From contig CAYXXN010000005.1 of NCBI GenBank assembly GCA_964469055.1, forward strand, positions 1-37,013: 37,013 bases of DNA, written 5' to 3'. Shown in pieces: positions 24,647 to 31,965 of the stretch (position 1 is its first letter; the number at the start of each line of letters is the position of its first letter). The notes beneath the pieces are model-generated. The model was not told the origin of the DNA, made no database searches, and worked only from the letters and a program-made list of their open reading frames with translations. Origin of the DNA: CAYXXN01 sp964469055. GTDB lineage: Bacteria; Acidobacteriota; Thermoanaerobaculia; Multivoradales; JAHEKO01. The position numbers and the translations under genes are program-made.

Positions 24647-25528
24647 CTAGTTCTCCATCTCGTTCAAGTCCGGCATCGCCGGGCCTGAAGGAGCCATCAT
24701 CTCGACCTCGGCGTAGTCGGCGGGGATCTCGAAGGTCGAGGCGGGAATGTCCTCGGTGGCGATGTCGCTCACCTCCATGGTGATCGTGGTCGGACCGGCG
24801 TCGCTGGCCCTGCCGAAGCCGCCCATCTTCATCATCCCGGTCGCCCGGGTCTCGGCGCGCGAGACCACGACCCGCCGCAAGGGGAAGCCGGTCATCTTGC
24901 TGCGCTCGACCTCGGCGATCTCCTTCATCTTCCCACCCAACGCGGAGCCCGAGAAGGACTCCATCATCTCGGGGTTGAAGCCGGTCGGCAGCTCGATCGC
25001 CGTCGTCGTCCAAACGTCCTCCAGCGCGTCCGTCTCCGAGATCACCGAGCCCATCGGCGTCTCCATCGTCGAGCTGAAGGTGCTGCGGTAGCGGTAATGA
25101 CGGGTGGGATACCCGGCCACCACACCCCCGTCCTCCTCGAGCTGCTTCTCGACCGCGCCCGGCTCGAAGCGCATGCTGACCCCGGCCTGCTCCATGCCCT
25201 GCATCGTCTGCTCCAGGGCCCCCACCATGCTGCCCAGCATCTCGGGATCCATGCGGAAGTAGCTCTTCTTCGCCGGATCGACGAAGAACATCGCGTCGTC
25301 GCGCAGCAGCAGGTAGCCGCCGGCGCTCATCATCGGGTTGGCGGCCATGCGCTCGATGTCGATGCGCGCCGCCTCGTCGCCGATCCACACCTTCGAGGTC
25401 ATGTCCGCGGCCGAGGCGCCCTCGCCGCCCTCGTTGCGGACCACCTGCCGGAAGGTGAGGCTGGCCTCGACACGGGGCGCCAGGAACAGGGACGACAGGG
25501 CGAGGAATCCACAGGCCTTGCGCAGCAT
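24647..25528 (-). CDS. Met-rich secreted DUF4412-like protein
   Basis: A 293-residue secreted protein. ATG 25528 has an excellent Shine-Dalgarno (GGAGGAG, six bases upstream) and gives a clean signal peptide (KACGFLALSSLFLAPRVEA). A longer in-frame version from 25612 is rejected. The body resembles DUF4412: a lipid-carrier-like beta fold with phrases such as SKVWIGDEAARIDI and FFVDPAKKSYF. Methionine is strikingly common: 26 of 293 residues, with clusters NPMMSA, PEMMESF, GMMKMGG and EMMAP. The Met content may be for metal binding or oxidation buffering, which is speculation. It is followed 22 bases later by the HEAT gene, whose N-terminus is also Met-rich. An 80-base gap separates it from fdhD upstream. 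Confidence 0.8.
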   Translation of the reverse strand: MLRKACGFLALSSLFLAPRVEASLTFRQVVRNEGGEGASAADMTSKVWIGDEAARIDIERMAANPMMSAGGYLLLRDDAMFFVDPAKKSYFRMDPEMLGSMVGALEQTMQGMEQAGVSMRFEPGAVEKQLEEDGGVVAGYPTRHYRYRSTFSSTMETPMGSVISETDALEDVWTTTAIELPTGFNPEMMESFSGSALGGKMKEIAEVERSKMTGFPLRRVVVSRAETRATGMMKMGGFGRASDAGPTTITMEVSDIATEDIPASTFEIPADYAEVEMMAPSGPAMPDLNEMEN

Positions 25529-25608
25529 CGTTCTCCTCCTCCGATCCGTTGGGTCGTCTGCGACGAGCCCTTCCATCGTATCAACGCGCAGAAGCGGCCA
25601 AGAGTCAC

Positions 25609-26472
25609 TCATCGTGCCGCCTCGACCGCGGCGAGCCGCTCGGCGCCGCTGTAGACGTTGAACCGCTCGCCGCGCAGGAAGCCGACCAGGGTGATGCCGT
25701 ACTCGGCCGCCAGCTCCACGGCCAAGCTGCTGGCGGCGCCCACCGCGGCCACGACCGGGATCCCCCCGAGCACCGCTTTTTGCACCAGCTCGTAGCTCGC
25801 CCGGCCGGAGAGCAGCACGAGCCGGTCGTCGGCGGGCAGCTCGCCCGACTGGAGCAGGGCCCCCAGCACCTTGTCGAAGGCGTTGTGACGCCCCACGTCC
25901 TCACGCACCAGGAGCAGTCGGCCCGCGGCGTCGAAGAGGGCCGCCGCGTGCAGCCCGCCGGTGCGGGCGAAGACCGACTGCGCGGCGGCCAGGGTGGCGG
26001 GGAGCGAGCGCAGCACCGCCGGCTCGAGCCGTACCACGCCCCGCGGCCGGCGCGGGCAGGCGATGCGCACGCGGTCGAGGGCGGCCCGGCCGCAGATGCC
26101 GCACGACGAAGTGGTGTAGACGTTGCGCCGCAGGGCTTCGACGTCGATCTCTACCTGCGGCGCCAGGGTGACCTCGACGACGTTCGGGGTCGGCTCTCCC
26201 CGGCAGTGCTCCACGGCCAGCACGTCGGCGCGCTCGCGGATCACCCCCTCGCTCACCAGGAAGCCCAGGGCCAGCTCGAGGTCGTGGCCGGGCGTACGCA
26301 TGGTCACCGCCAGCGGCGAGCGCCGGCGGCGGCCGTCCCGCTCGTCGATCACACGGATCTCGAGCGGTTCCTCGACCACCAGGTCGTCACGGCGGCGCGC
26401 GCCGACCTCTCCGGTGAGGACGAGCACCTCGACGCCGGCGGCGGCCCCCGGCGGCAGCGGCGCGTCGCTCAC
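25609..26472 (-). CDS. fdhD: Formate dehydrogenase accessory sulfurtransferase FdhD
   Basis: A 287-residue FdhD. The family moves sulfur from a cysteine desulfurase to the molybdenum cofactor before insertion into formate-dehydrogenase-type enzymes. The key loop SSCGICGRAA contains C124 and C127. The typical ARTGGLHAAALFD and REDVGRHNAFDKVLG blocks and the C-terminal GFLRGERFNVYSG are all present. The GTG at 26472 overlaps the oxidoreductase stop as GTGA, so translation is coupled to the enzyme it activates. The longer open frame upstream is inside that gene and not used. Length is typical for the family. Confidence 0.95.
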   Translation of the reverse strand: MSDAPLPPGAAAGVEVLVLTGEVGARRRDDLVVEEPLEIRVIDERDGRRRRSPLAVTMRTPGHDLELALGFLVSEGVIRERADVLAVEHCRGEPTPNVVEVTLAPQVEIDVEALRRNVYTTSSCGICGRAALDRVRIACPRRPRGVVRLEPAVLRSLPATLAAAQSVFARTGGLHAAALFDAAGRLLLVREDVGRHNAFDKVLGALLQSGELPADDRLVLLSGRASYELVQKAVLGGIPVVAAVGAASSLAVELAAEYGITLVGFLRGERFNVYSGAERLAAVEAAR

Positions 26473-28667
26473 GCCGGCGCTCCGACGGCCGGCACCACTT
26501 CCACGAGCGTGTCGCGGTAGGCGGGAATGCCGCACTGTGGATCGACGACGCCGCGCGCCACGAGGACGTTGGCCTCGGGCCAGTACATCATCAAGGTACC
26601 GGGCTGGAGGTCGCCGGCGACGACCCGCGCCTCGAGGGTACCGGTGGCGGAGCGCACCGTGACGCGGTCGCCCGGCGCCAGGCGCAAGCGGCGGAGATCT
26701 TCCGGCGACAGCACGACCTCGTCGCGCCGGCTGCCGAGCGGCGTGTCGACGGGGCCGAAGACCATGCTGTTGAACTGCTTGCCGCGGCGGGTCGTGAGCC
26801 GCAGTCGGCCCTCCGGCGCCCCGCCCTCCGGCGGTGCCAGCGGCGTGAAGCGGGCTCGCCCATCGGAGGTCGCGAAGCGTCCCCCCTCGCCCAGCATCGG
26901 CCCGCCCCACTGGAACTGGTCGCCCTCGCGCGTGAGGAGCTGGATGCCGTCGTAGGCCGGAACCAGGCGGGCTATCTCGGCGCGGATCGCCGCCGTCGTC
27001 TCGCAGCCGAGGCGCTCGGCCCGCTCGGGCCGCACCCGCGCCGCGAGGTCGAGCAGCACCCGCCACTCATCGCGCGCCTCGGCGACCCGCGGGCCCGCCA
27101 CCTCGGGGCTGAAGATCACACGCCGCTCAGTCGAGGTCTCGGTGCCGCCGCCGGCCACTTCGTAACGCGTCGTCGCCGGCAGCAGCAGGACGGTGTCGGC
27201 CGGCTCGACGAACATCTGCGGGTTGGCGACGATGTCGTGGTGGACGCGCAGCGGGATCCGCCCCAGGGCCTGGCGCACGTAGGCGCTGTCGGGGAGGATG
27301 CCGAAGAGATTGCTGCCGACGCAGTAGAGGGCGTCGAGCTCGCCGGCGTGGGCGCGATCGACGGTCTCGGCGACGAAGTTGCCTCGCCAGGCGGGAACCT
27401 CGAAGCCCCACAGCTCCGAGAACCGGGCGGCGCTCTCGGCGTCCAGGGCCACGCCGCCGGGCAGGGCGTTCGGCACGCAGCCCATCTCAGCGCCGCCCTG
27501 CACTCCCGAATGCCCGCGGATCGGCATCAGCCCGCAGCCGGCGCGGCCCACCATGCCGCGGGCCAGGCCCAGATTGACGACCGCCTGCACGTTCTGGACC
27601 CCGAAGGCGTGCATCGTCAGACCCATGGACCACACCAGGACGGCGGAGCGCGCCTCGGCGTAGCGCCGGGCAAAGTCGTGCATCGCGGCGCGCTCGCTCC
27701 CCGCGGCGCGCTCCAGCTCCGCGAAGCTCTGGCCGGCGAGGGTCCGCTCCAGCTCCTCCCAGCCCGTCGTGTGCTCGGCGATGAAGCGGCGGTCGAGCCA
27801 GCCCTCGGCGGCGAGCACCTTCAGGACGCCGTTCGCGAAGGCGATGTCACCGCCCACCTTGACGGTGTAGAAGGCGTCGGCGACGCGGGTGCCGAGGAGC
27901 ACCGAATCGACGCTCGACGGCACCCAGTAGCGCTCCAGACCCGGCTCGCGGAAGGGGTTGACGACCGCGACCTTGGCGCCTCGTTTCTTGGCCAGGTGCA
28001 GGTACTTCATCATCACCGGCTGGTTGTTGGCGACGTCGCTGCCGAAGAAGATCGCGAGGTCGGTGGCCAGCAGGTCGCGATAGGAGCAGGTGGTGGCGGC
28101 GAAGCCCGTCGTCTGCTTCAAGGCCACCGTGCTCGGCGCGTGACAGACCCGGGCCGAGTTGTCGACGTGGTTGGTGCCGAGGTAGCGGGCCGCCTTCTGC
28201 GCCGCGTAGTAGGTCTCGTTCAGGGTGCCGCGGGACACCAGGTAGAAGGCGAGCCGGCGGGGGTCGATGCCGCGCAGCCGGTGGGCGACCAGCCCCAAGG
28301 CCTCCTCCCAGACGAGCGGCCGGAACCCCGGCTCGCCACGCCGGCGGACCATCGGCGCCGGCAGCCGCCCGAGGGAGCGCAGCTCGCGCTCCGAGCGCTC
28401 GGCGAGCGGCCCGGCGTCGGCCAGGAGCGCTGGGTCGAAGGCGCCGGCCGTGTTCAAGCGCAGCAGGTTCAATCGCACCCAGCAGAGGTGGACGCCGTCG
28501 ATGGTCCAGTCCTTCATCCCGGCTGTGCCCAGGGCGCAGCCGTCGCAGACGCCGTGATTCAGGATGCGCCAGGCGTACGGGAGACGGTCCCGGTTCTCCC
28601 ACGCCACCCGCGCCATCTCGCGGAACGGCCCGATCTGCCGGTTGATGCGCGTCGTCAGTGCGCCCAC
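26469..28667 (-). CDS. FdhF/YdeP-family molybdopterin oxidoreductase
   Basis: A 732-residue molybdopterin enzyme of the formate-dehydrogenase-like YdeP group. The N-terminal Fe-S region is the short YdeP form CDGCALG (C41, C44) with C62 nearby, not the full CxxCxxxC...C of classical formate dehydrogenases. The Mo-ligand position is C175 (ARVCHAPSTVALKQTTG), so the enzyme uses Cys rather than selenocysteine. The C-terminal MGD-binding domain (about 615-725) is present. In E. coli YdeP is linked to acid resistance and its substrate is not settled, so formate oxidation is only a possibility. No electron-transfer subunit is encoded nearby. GTG 28667 overlaps the 3' end of mobA by 13 bases. mobA before it and fdhD after it supply cofactor maturation. 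Confidence 0.92.
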   Translation of the reverse strand: MGALTTRINRQIGPFREMARVAWENRDRLPYAWRILNHGVCDGCALGTAGMKDWTIDGVHLCWVRLNLLRLNTAGAFDPALLADAGPLAERSERELRSLGRLPAPMVRRRGEPGFRPLVWEEALGLVAHRLRGIDPRRLAFYLVSRGTLNETYYAAQKAARYLGTNHVDNSARVCHAPSTVALKQTTGFAATTCSYRDLLATDLAIFFGSDVANNQPVMMKYLHLAKKRGAKVAVVNPFREPGLERYWVPSSVDSVLLGTRVADAFYTVKVGGDIAFANGVLKVLAAEGWLDRRFIAEHTTGWEELERTLAGQSFAELERAAGSERAAMHDFARRYAEARSAVLVWSMGLTMHAFGVQNVQAVVNLGLARGMVGRAGCGLMPIRGHSGVQGGAEMGCVPNALPGGVALDAESAARFSELWGFEVPAWRGNFVAETVDRAHAGELDALYCVGSNLFGILPDSAYVRQALGRIPLRVHHDIVANPQMFVEPADTVLLLPATTRYEVAGGGTETSTERRVIFSPEVAGPRVAEARDEWRVLLDLAARVRPERAERLGCETTAAIRAEIARLVPAYDGIQLLTREGDQFQWGGPMLGEGGRFATSDGRARFTPLAPPEGGAPEGRLRLTTRRGKQFNSMVFGPVDTPLGSRRDEVVLSPEDLRRLRLAPGDRVTVRSATGTLEARVVAGDLQPGTLMMYWPEANVLVARGVVDPQCGIPAYRDTLVEVVPAVGAPA

Positions 28668-29251
28668 GCCGCCTCCAGCTCTCGCAGGCGAGTGACGTCC
28701 GCCTCGACGTTGACGTTCAGCAGCCGTTCCGCCGCCACCTCGACCCGCTCCAGAAAAAAGATTTCAAGTAGAGCTTCGTGCATCGGGCGTACGCCGCGCT
28801 CCAGCGCTCGCGTGAAGACGGGCCCGCACGCCGCCCCGTAGAGGCCGCACAGCGGCTGCAACACGCCGTCCGCCTGGGCCAGCCGCGCCGCCGGGCCGTC
28901 GGCGCCGAAGTCAGGCCGTACCGCCGCGAGGCTCATCACCAACTCGGCATCGACCATCGGCAGGTCGCAGGCAAGGACGAAGACGGGGCTGCTGGCCGCG
29001 GCGAACAGAGCGGCCTCGATCCCGGCGAGCGGCCCCGCGTCGGGCCAGCGATCCGCCACCCGCTCCACCTCCAGGGCCGCGTACTCGGGCCGTCCAGGAG
29101 CGACCAGCACCACCCGCGCGAACAGCCCCTCGAGGAGGTCGACGGCACGGCCGACGAGCGTCCTCCCTCTACTCGAAATCAGTGCCTTGTCCCGCCCCAA
29201 CCTGCGGCTGCGACCGCCGGCGAGGACGGCGCCCAAGGTGCCTTCGATCAC
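28655..29251 (-). CDS. mobA: Molybdenum cofactor guanylyltransferase MobA
   Basis: A 198-residue MobA. It adds GMP to Mo-molybdopterin, giving the bis-MGD cofactor that FdhF/YdeP enzymes need. The nucleotide-binding loop LAGGRSRRLGRDK (10-22) and the metal-binding ACDLPMVD (D96) are clear. It starts with a GTG at 29251, diverges from the polysaccharide cluster and overlaps the oxidoreductase start by 13 bases, giving the order mobA - oxidoreductase - fdhD. Oddities: two AT-rich inverted sequence elements lie inside it, at residues about 23-28 and 160-164, the latter followed by IFFLE from TTT codons that are rare here. Neither breaks the frame. Confidence 0.94.
   Translation of the reverse strand: MIEGTLGAVLAGGRSRRLGRDKALISSRGRTLVGRAVDLLEGLFARVVLVAPGRPEYAALEVERVADRWPDAGPLAGIEAALFAAASSPVFVLACDLPMVDAELVMSLAAVRPDFGADGPAARLAQADGVLQPLCGLYGAACGPVFTRALERGVRPMHEALLEIFFLERVEVAAERLLNVNVEADVTRLRELEAAWAH
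28760..28774. repeat. AT-rich dispersed element, 3' copy in mobA
   Basis: GATTTCAAGTAGAGC is preceded by a run of A bases (28753-28759). In mobA it encodes residues about 160-164 with rare CTA and CTT codons. It is inverted relative to the copy at 29169-29183 in the same gene: 13 of 14 bases agree when one is reverse-complemented. Confidence 0.5.
29169..29183. repeat. AT-rich dispersed element, 5' copy in mobA
   Basis: CTACTCGAAATCAGT encodes mobA residues about 23-28 with rare codons (ATT, AGT, AGA). It matches the intergenic copy at 11345-11359 in 14 of 15 bases. Confidence 0.5.
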
Positions 29252-29296
29252 GCCGCCATCGTAGCAGCGCGAACCGCCGGCTCCGGCACGCTGCGT

Positions 29297-29304
29297 GCTA
29301 CACT
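29297..29304 (+). promoter_or_regulatory. Extended -10 (TGCTACACT) of the polysaccharide cluster
   Basis: TACACT at 29299-29304 is preceded by TGC, an extended -10 arrangement, 63 bases before the ATG at 29368 and within the mobA/wzm divergent region. No -35 element is evident. Confidence 0.4.
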
Positions 29305-29367
29305 GCGTGCGCTCTCCGCCGTGCCGTCCTCCGGCATTCCATCCTCTCCGACGACCGTCCCTCGCTG

Positions 29368-30225
29368 ATGGCCGCCGAGCCTCGCCTCGCCACCTCGCAG
29401 CCGCCTCCCGACGACCTCGCGCCGGTCTACGACTCGGCCGCGCGGCCCCACCCTTTCCTGGAGGAGTGGCGGGAGCTCTACCGCTATCGCGACCTCGTCG
29501 GGCAGTGGAGCGGCCGCAACCTGAAGCTGCGCTACAAGCGCTCGGCGCTCGGCGTCTTGTGGACGCTGCTCGAGCCGCTCATGCTGATGGTGATCTTGAC
29601 GGTCGTCTTCTCGACCGTCTTCCAGCCGCTCGCGGACTTCCCCGTCTACCTGCTGGCCGGCTTGATCCTGTTCGACTTCTTCAGCCGCTCGACGCTGCAG
29701 ATCGTCGAAGAGATCATCGCCAGCCAGAGCCTCGCCCAGCGCATCTACGTTCCCAGGAGCGCCTTCGCCCTGGCAGCCATCGTCGCCTATCTGACCAACT
29801 GGGCGATCGCCCACCTTCCCCTCGTCGGCATCATGCTCTTCTTCGGCCGGCCGTTCTCGGCCGCCTTGGTGACGGTGCCGCTGGGCATGCTCCTGGCGGC
29901 CGCCTTCGCGCTCGGGGTCGGCCTGATCGTCGCCACCCTGGGGGCCTTCTTCCACGACGTGCGCTTGACCTACCAGGTCCTGCTCACCGCCTGGTTCTAC
30001 GCCACGCCGATCATCTATCCGCTCGAGATCGTGCCGGAGTCGCTGCGTCCCCTCTTCGCGGCCAACCCCCTGATGCTCTTCTGCCGCTTGGTCCGCGATC
30101 CGGTCTACGTCGGTCTGCCCGCGCCGCCCGGCGTCTGGGCGACGGCCACCCTGGTCGCCGTCGGCACCCTGCTCGCCGGCTGGTGGATCTTCACCCACTG
30201 GAGGGACGCCTTTGGCCGCGGTTGA
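29368..30225 (+). CDS. wzm: ABC-2 polysaccharide export permease (Wzm/TagG type)
   Basis: A 285-residue ABC-2 family membrane protein with six predicted helices, typical of Wzm/KpsM/TagG exporters of lipid-linked polysaccharide. The N-terminal amphipathic part contains RYRDLVGQWSGRNLKLRYKR followed by GVLWTLLEPLMLMVILTVV, the family pattern. The ABC2 signature region is near YATPIIYPLEIVPESLRPLF. The ATG at 29368 fits the promoter and family length; the frame runs upstream to 29182, but that part is antisense to mobA. The last 14 bases overlap the Wzt start, so subunits are coupled. It should pair with the ATPase to export an undecaprenyl-linked glycan across the inner membrane. Confidence 0.93.
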   Translation: MAAEPRLATSQPPPDDLAPVYDSAARPHPFLEEWRELYRYRDLVGQWSGRNLKLRYKRSALGVLWTLLEPLMLMVILTVVFSTVFQPLADFPVYLLAGLILFDFFSRSTLQIVEEIIASQSLAQRIYVPRSAFALAAIVAYLTNWAIAHLPLVGIMLFFGRPFSAALVTVPLGMLLAAAFALGVGLIVATLGAFFHDVRLTYQVLLTAWFYATPIIYPLEIVPESLRPLFAANPLMLFCRLVRDPVYVGLPAPPGVWATATLVAVGTLLAGWWIFTHWRDAFGRG

Positions 30226-30976
30226 CGGGCGACCGGCCATCGAGCTCAGCGGGATCGGCGTCCGCTTCGAGATCCCCAACGAGCGCATCAGGAGCTTCAA
30301 GGAGTACGTTCTGCGGCGCCTCTCGGGGCGCATCGGTCACCGCCAGCTCTGGGCGCTCGACGACGTGGCGCTCACCGTCGCGGCCGGCGAGAGCTTCGGC
30401 GTCCTGGGCCGCAACGGCGCCGGCAAGAGCACGCTCTTGAAGGTCGTCTCGCGGGTGCTGCGCCCGACCACCGGACGGGTGGTCGTCCGCGGTCGTACGG
30501 CCGCCCTGCTCGAGCTCGGCGCCGGGTTCCATTTCGACCTGACGGGGCGGGAGAACGTCTTCTTGAACGCCACGCTCCTCGGCTACCCCAGGACGCTCGT
30601 CGCGCGGCACTTCGACGAGATCGTCGACTTCGCGGAGCTCGCCGAATTCATCGATCTGCCGGTGCGCAACTACTCGAGCGGCATGCTCGCCCGGCTCGGC
30701 TTCGCCGTCGCCACCCAGTTCCGGCCCGACCTCTTGATCCTCGACGAGATCCTGGCGGTAGGCGACACCGGCTTCCAGGAGAAGTGCCTGCGGCGGCTCG
30801 AAAGCTTCAAGCGGCAGGGCACGACGATCCTTCTGGTGTCGCACGAGCTGGAGCGTCTCGAGACGCACTGCGACCGCGTCGCCTGGCTCGAGCACGGCCG
30901 GCTGGTCGCCCTCGACGCGCCGGCGCGGGTGGTGCCCCCCTACCGCGAGGCCGTCCTCTCGCCGCCCCCCGCATGA
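30212..30976 (+). CDS. wzt: ABC transporter ATPase for polysaccharide export (Wzt/TagH type, no carbohydrate-binding domain)
   Basis: A 254-residue nucleotide-binding subunit. Walker A is GRNGAGKST (66-74), the signature is YSSGM (154-158), Walker B is LLILDE with D178 and E179, and the switch histidine is H211. The N-terminal extension with ERIRSFKEYVLRRL is typical of Wzt/KpsT/TagH. The TTG start at 30212 is set by GGAGGG (30200-30205), six bases upstream, and overlaps the permease stop. The protein ends right after the ATPase domain: the C-terminal glycan-recognition domain of E. coli O9a-type Wzt is missing. This fits export coupled to synthesis without end-cap recognition. ATGA overlap links it to the next gene. 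Confidence 0.94.
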   Translation: MAAVDGRPAIELSGIGVRFEIPNERIRSFKEYVLRRLSGRIGHRQLWALDDVALTVAAGESFGVLGRNGAGKSTLLKVVSRVLRPTTGRVVVRGRTAALLELGAGFHFDLTGRENVFLNATLLGYPRTLVARHFDEIVDFAELAEFIDLPVRNYSSGMLARLGFAVATQFRPDLLILDEILAVGDTGFQEKCLRRLESFKRQGTTILLVSHELERLETHCDRVAWLEHGRLVALDAPARVVPPYREAVLSPPPA

Positions 30977-31965
30977 GCGAGGCGCGGCGGGTGGCCGTGG
31001 CGATCGTCACCCGCGACTCAGCGGCGGACTTGCCGTCCTGCCTCGCCGCCGTCGGCCGTCTCACTCACCGACCGCTGGACCTGATCCTGGTAGACAACAA
31101 CAGCCTGGACGGCAGCGCCGAGCTGGCCCGGCGCCTGGCGCCGCCGGACCTGCCCTGCCGCGTGGAGGCGCTGCCAGAGAACCTCGGCTACGCCGCCGGT
31201 GTGAACCGCGCCCTTGCCGCCAGCGACGCGCCCTGGGTGCTGGCCCTCAACCCCGACGCCGAGCCGGCGGCCGATTTCGTCGACCGGCTGTTCGCGCGCC
31301 TCGACGCCGCCCCGGAGCCGCGCGTCGGTGCCCTCACCGGCCGGCTGCTGCGCCCCGAAGAGCCGGCGCGGCTCGACGCGTGCGGCATGCATCTCACCCT
31401 CACCTGGCGACACCTCGACCGCGGTTCCGAGGAGCCGGATCGTGGCCAATGGAGCCGTCCGGAGCGCGTCTTCGGCGCGACCGGCGCCGCGGCGCTCTTC
31501 CGGCGCGTGGCGCTCGACGACGTCGCCGTCGACGGCGAAGTCTTGCTCGAGGAGTTCCATTCCTTCCGCGAGGACGCGGAGCTCGCTTTCCGCCTGCGCG
31601 AGCGCGGTTGGGAGATCCTCTACGAGCCGGCGGCGCGCGCCGTGCACCGCCGGACGAGCCTGCCGCGGCGCCGCCGGGCGATGCCGCCGGAGGTCAACCG
31701 GCACTCGCTGAAGAACCGTTACCTGCTGCGCGCCTACCACCAGACGCCGCCGAACCTCTTGCTCACCCTGCCGTGGGCCGCGACCCGCGACCTGGGCGCC
31801 CTTGCTTACGTGATGCTGTTCGAGCGCTCTTCGCTCGCCGCCTACCGCTGGCTGTGGGAGAACCGCCACCACATCGTCGCGCGCCGGCGCGCCATCCAGG
31901 GGCGGCGCACGGTCCCCCGCTGGCAGGTCGACCGCTGGTTCTGGCGCCAGGGAGCGCCGTTGTGA
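30973..31965 (+). CDS. Family 2 glycosyltransferase
   Basis: A 330-residue GT-A glycosyltransferase of family GT2, related to rhamnosyltransferases. The nucleotide-binding strand is VAVAIVTRDS and DLILVDNNSLDGS (D41). The DxD equivalent is NPDAEP (93-98). The acceptor region FREDAELAFRLRERGWEILYEP matches the ExDLxxR-type motif of the family. The C-terminal about 60 residues are basic with Trp and may bind membrane or lipid-linked acceptor. ATG 30973 overlaps the Wzt stop as ATGA; a longer in-frame version from 30784 lies inside wzt and is rejected. Donor sugar and linkage cannot be read from sequence. Confidence 0.9.
   Translation: MSEARRVAVAIVTRDSAADLPSCLAAVGRLTHRPLDLILVDNNSLDGSAELARRLAPPDLPCRVEALPENLGYAAGVNRALAASDAPWVLALNPDAEPAADFVDRLFARLDAAPEPRVGALTGRLLRPEEPARLDACGMHLTLTWRHLDRGSEEPDRGQWSRPERVFGATGAAALFRRVALDDVAVDGEVLLEEFHSFREDAELAFRLRERGWEILYEPAARAVHRRTSLPRRRRAMPPEVNRHSLKNRYLLRAYHQTPPNLLLTLPWAATRDLGALAYVMLFERSSLAAYRWLWENRHHIVARRRAIQGRRTVPRWQVDRWFWRQGAPL

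Noticed and set aside
27237..28841. 534-codon plus-strand open frame opposite the YdeP-type oxidoreductase and mobA
   Set aside because: It is antisense to conserved coding sequence and has no recognisable motif or ribosome-binding site.
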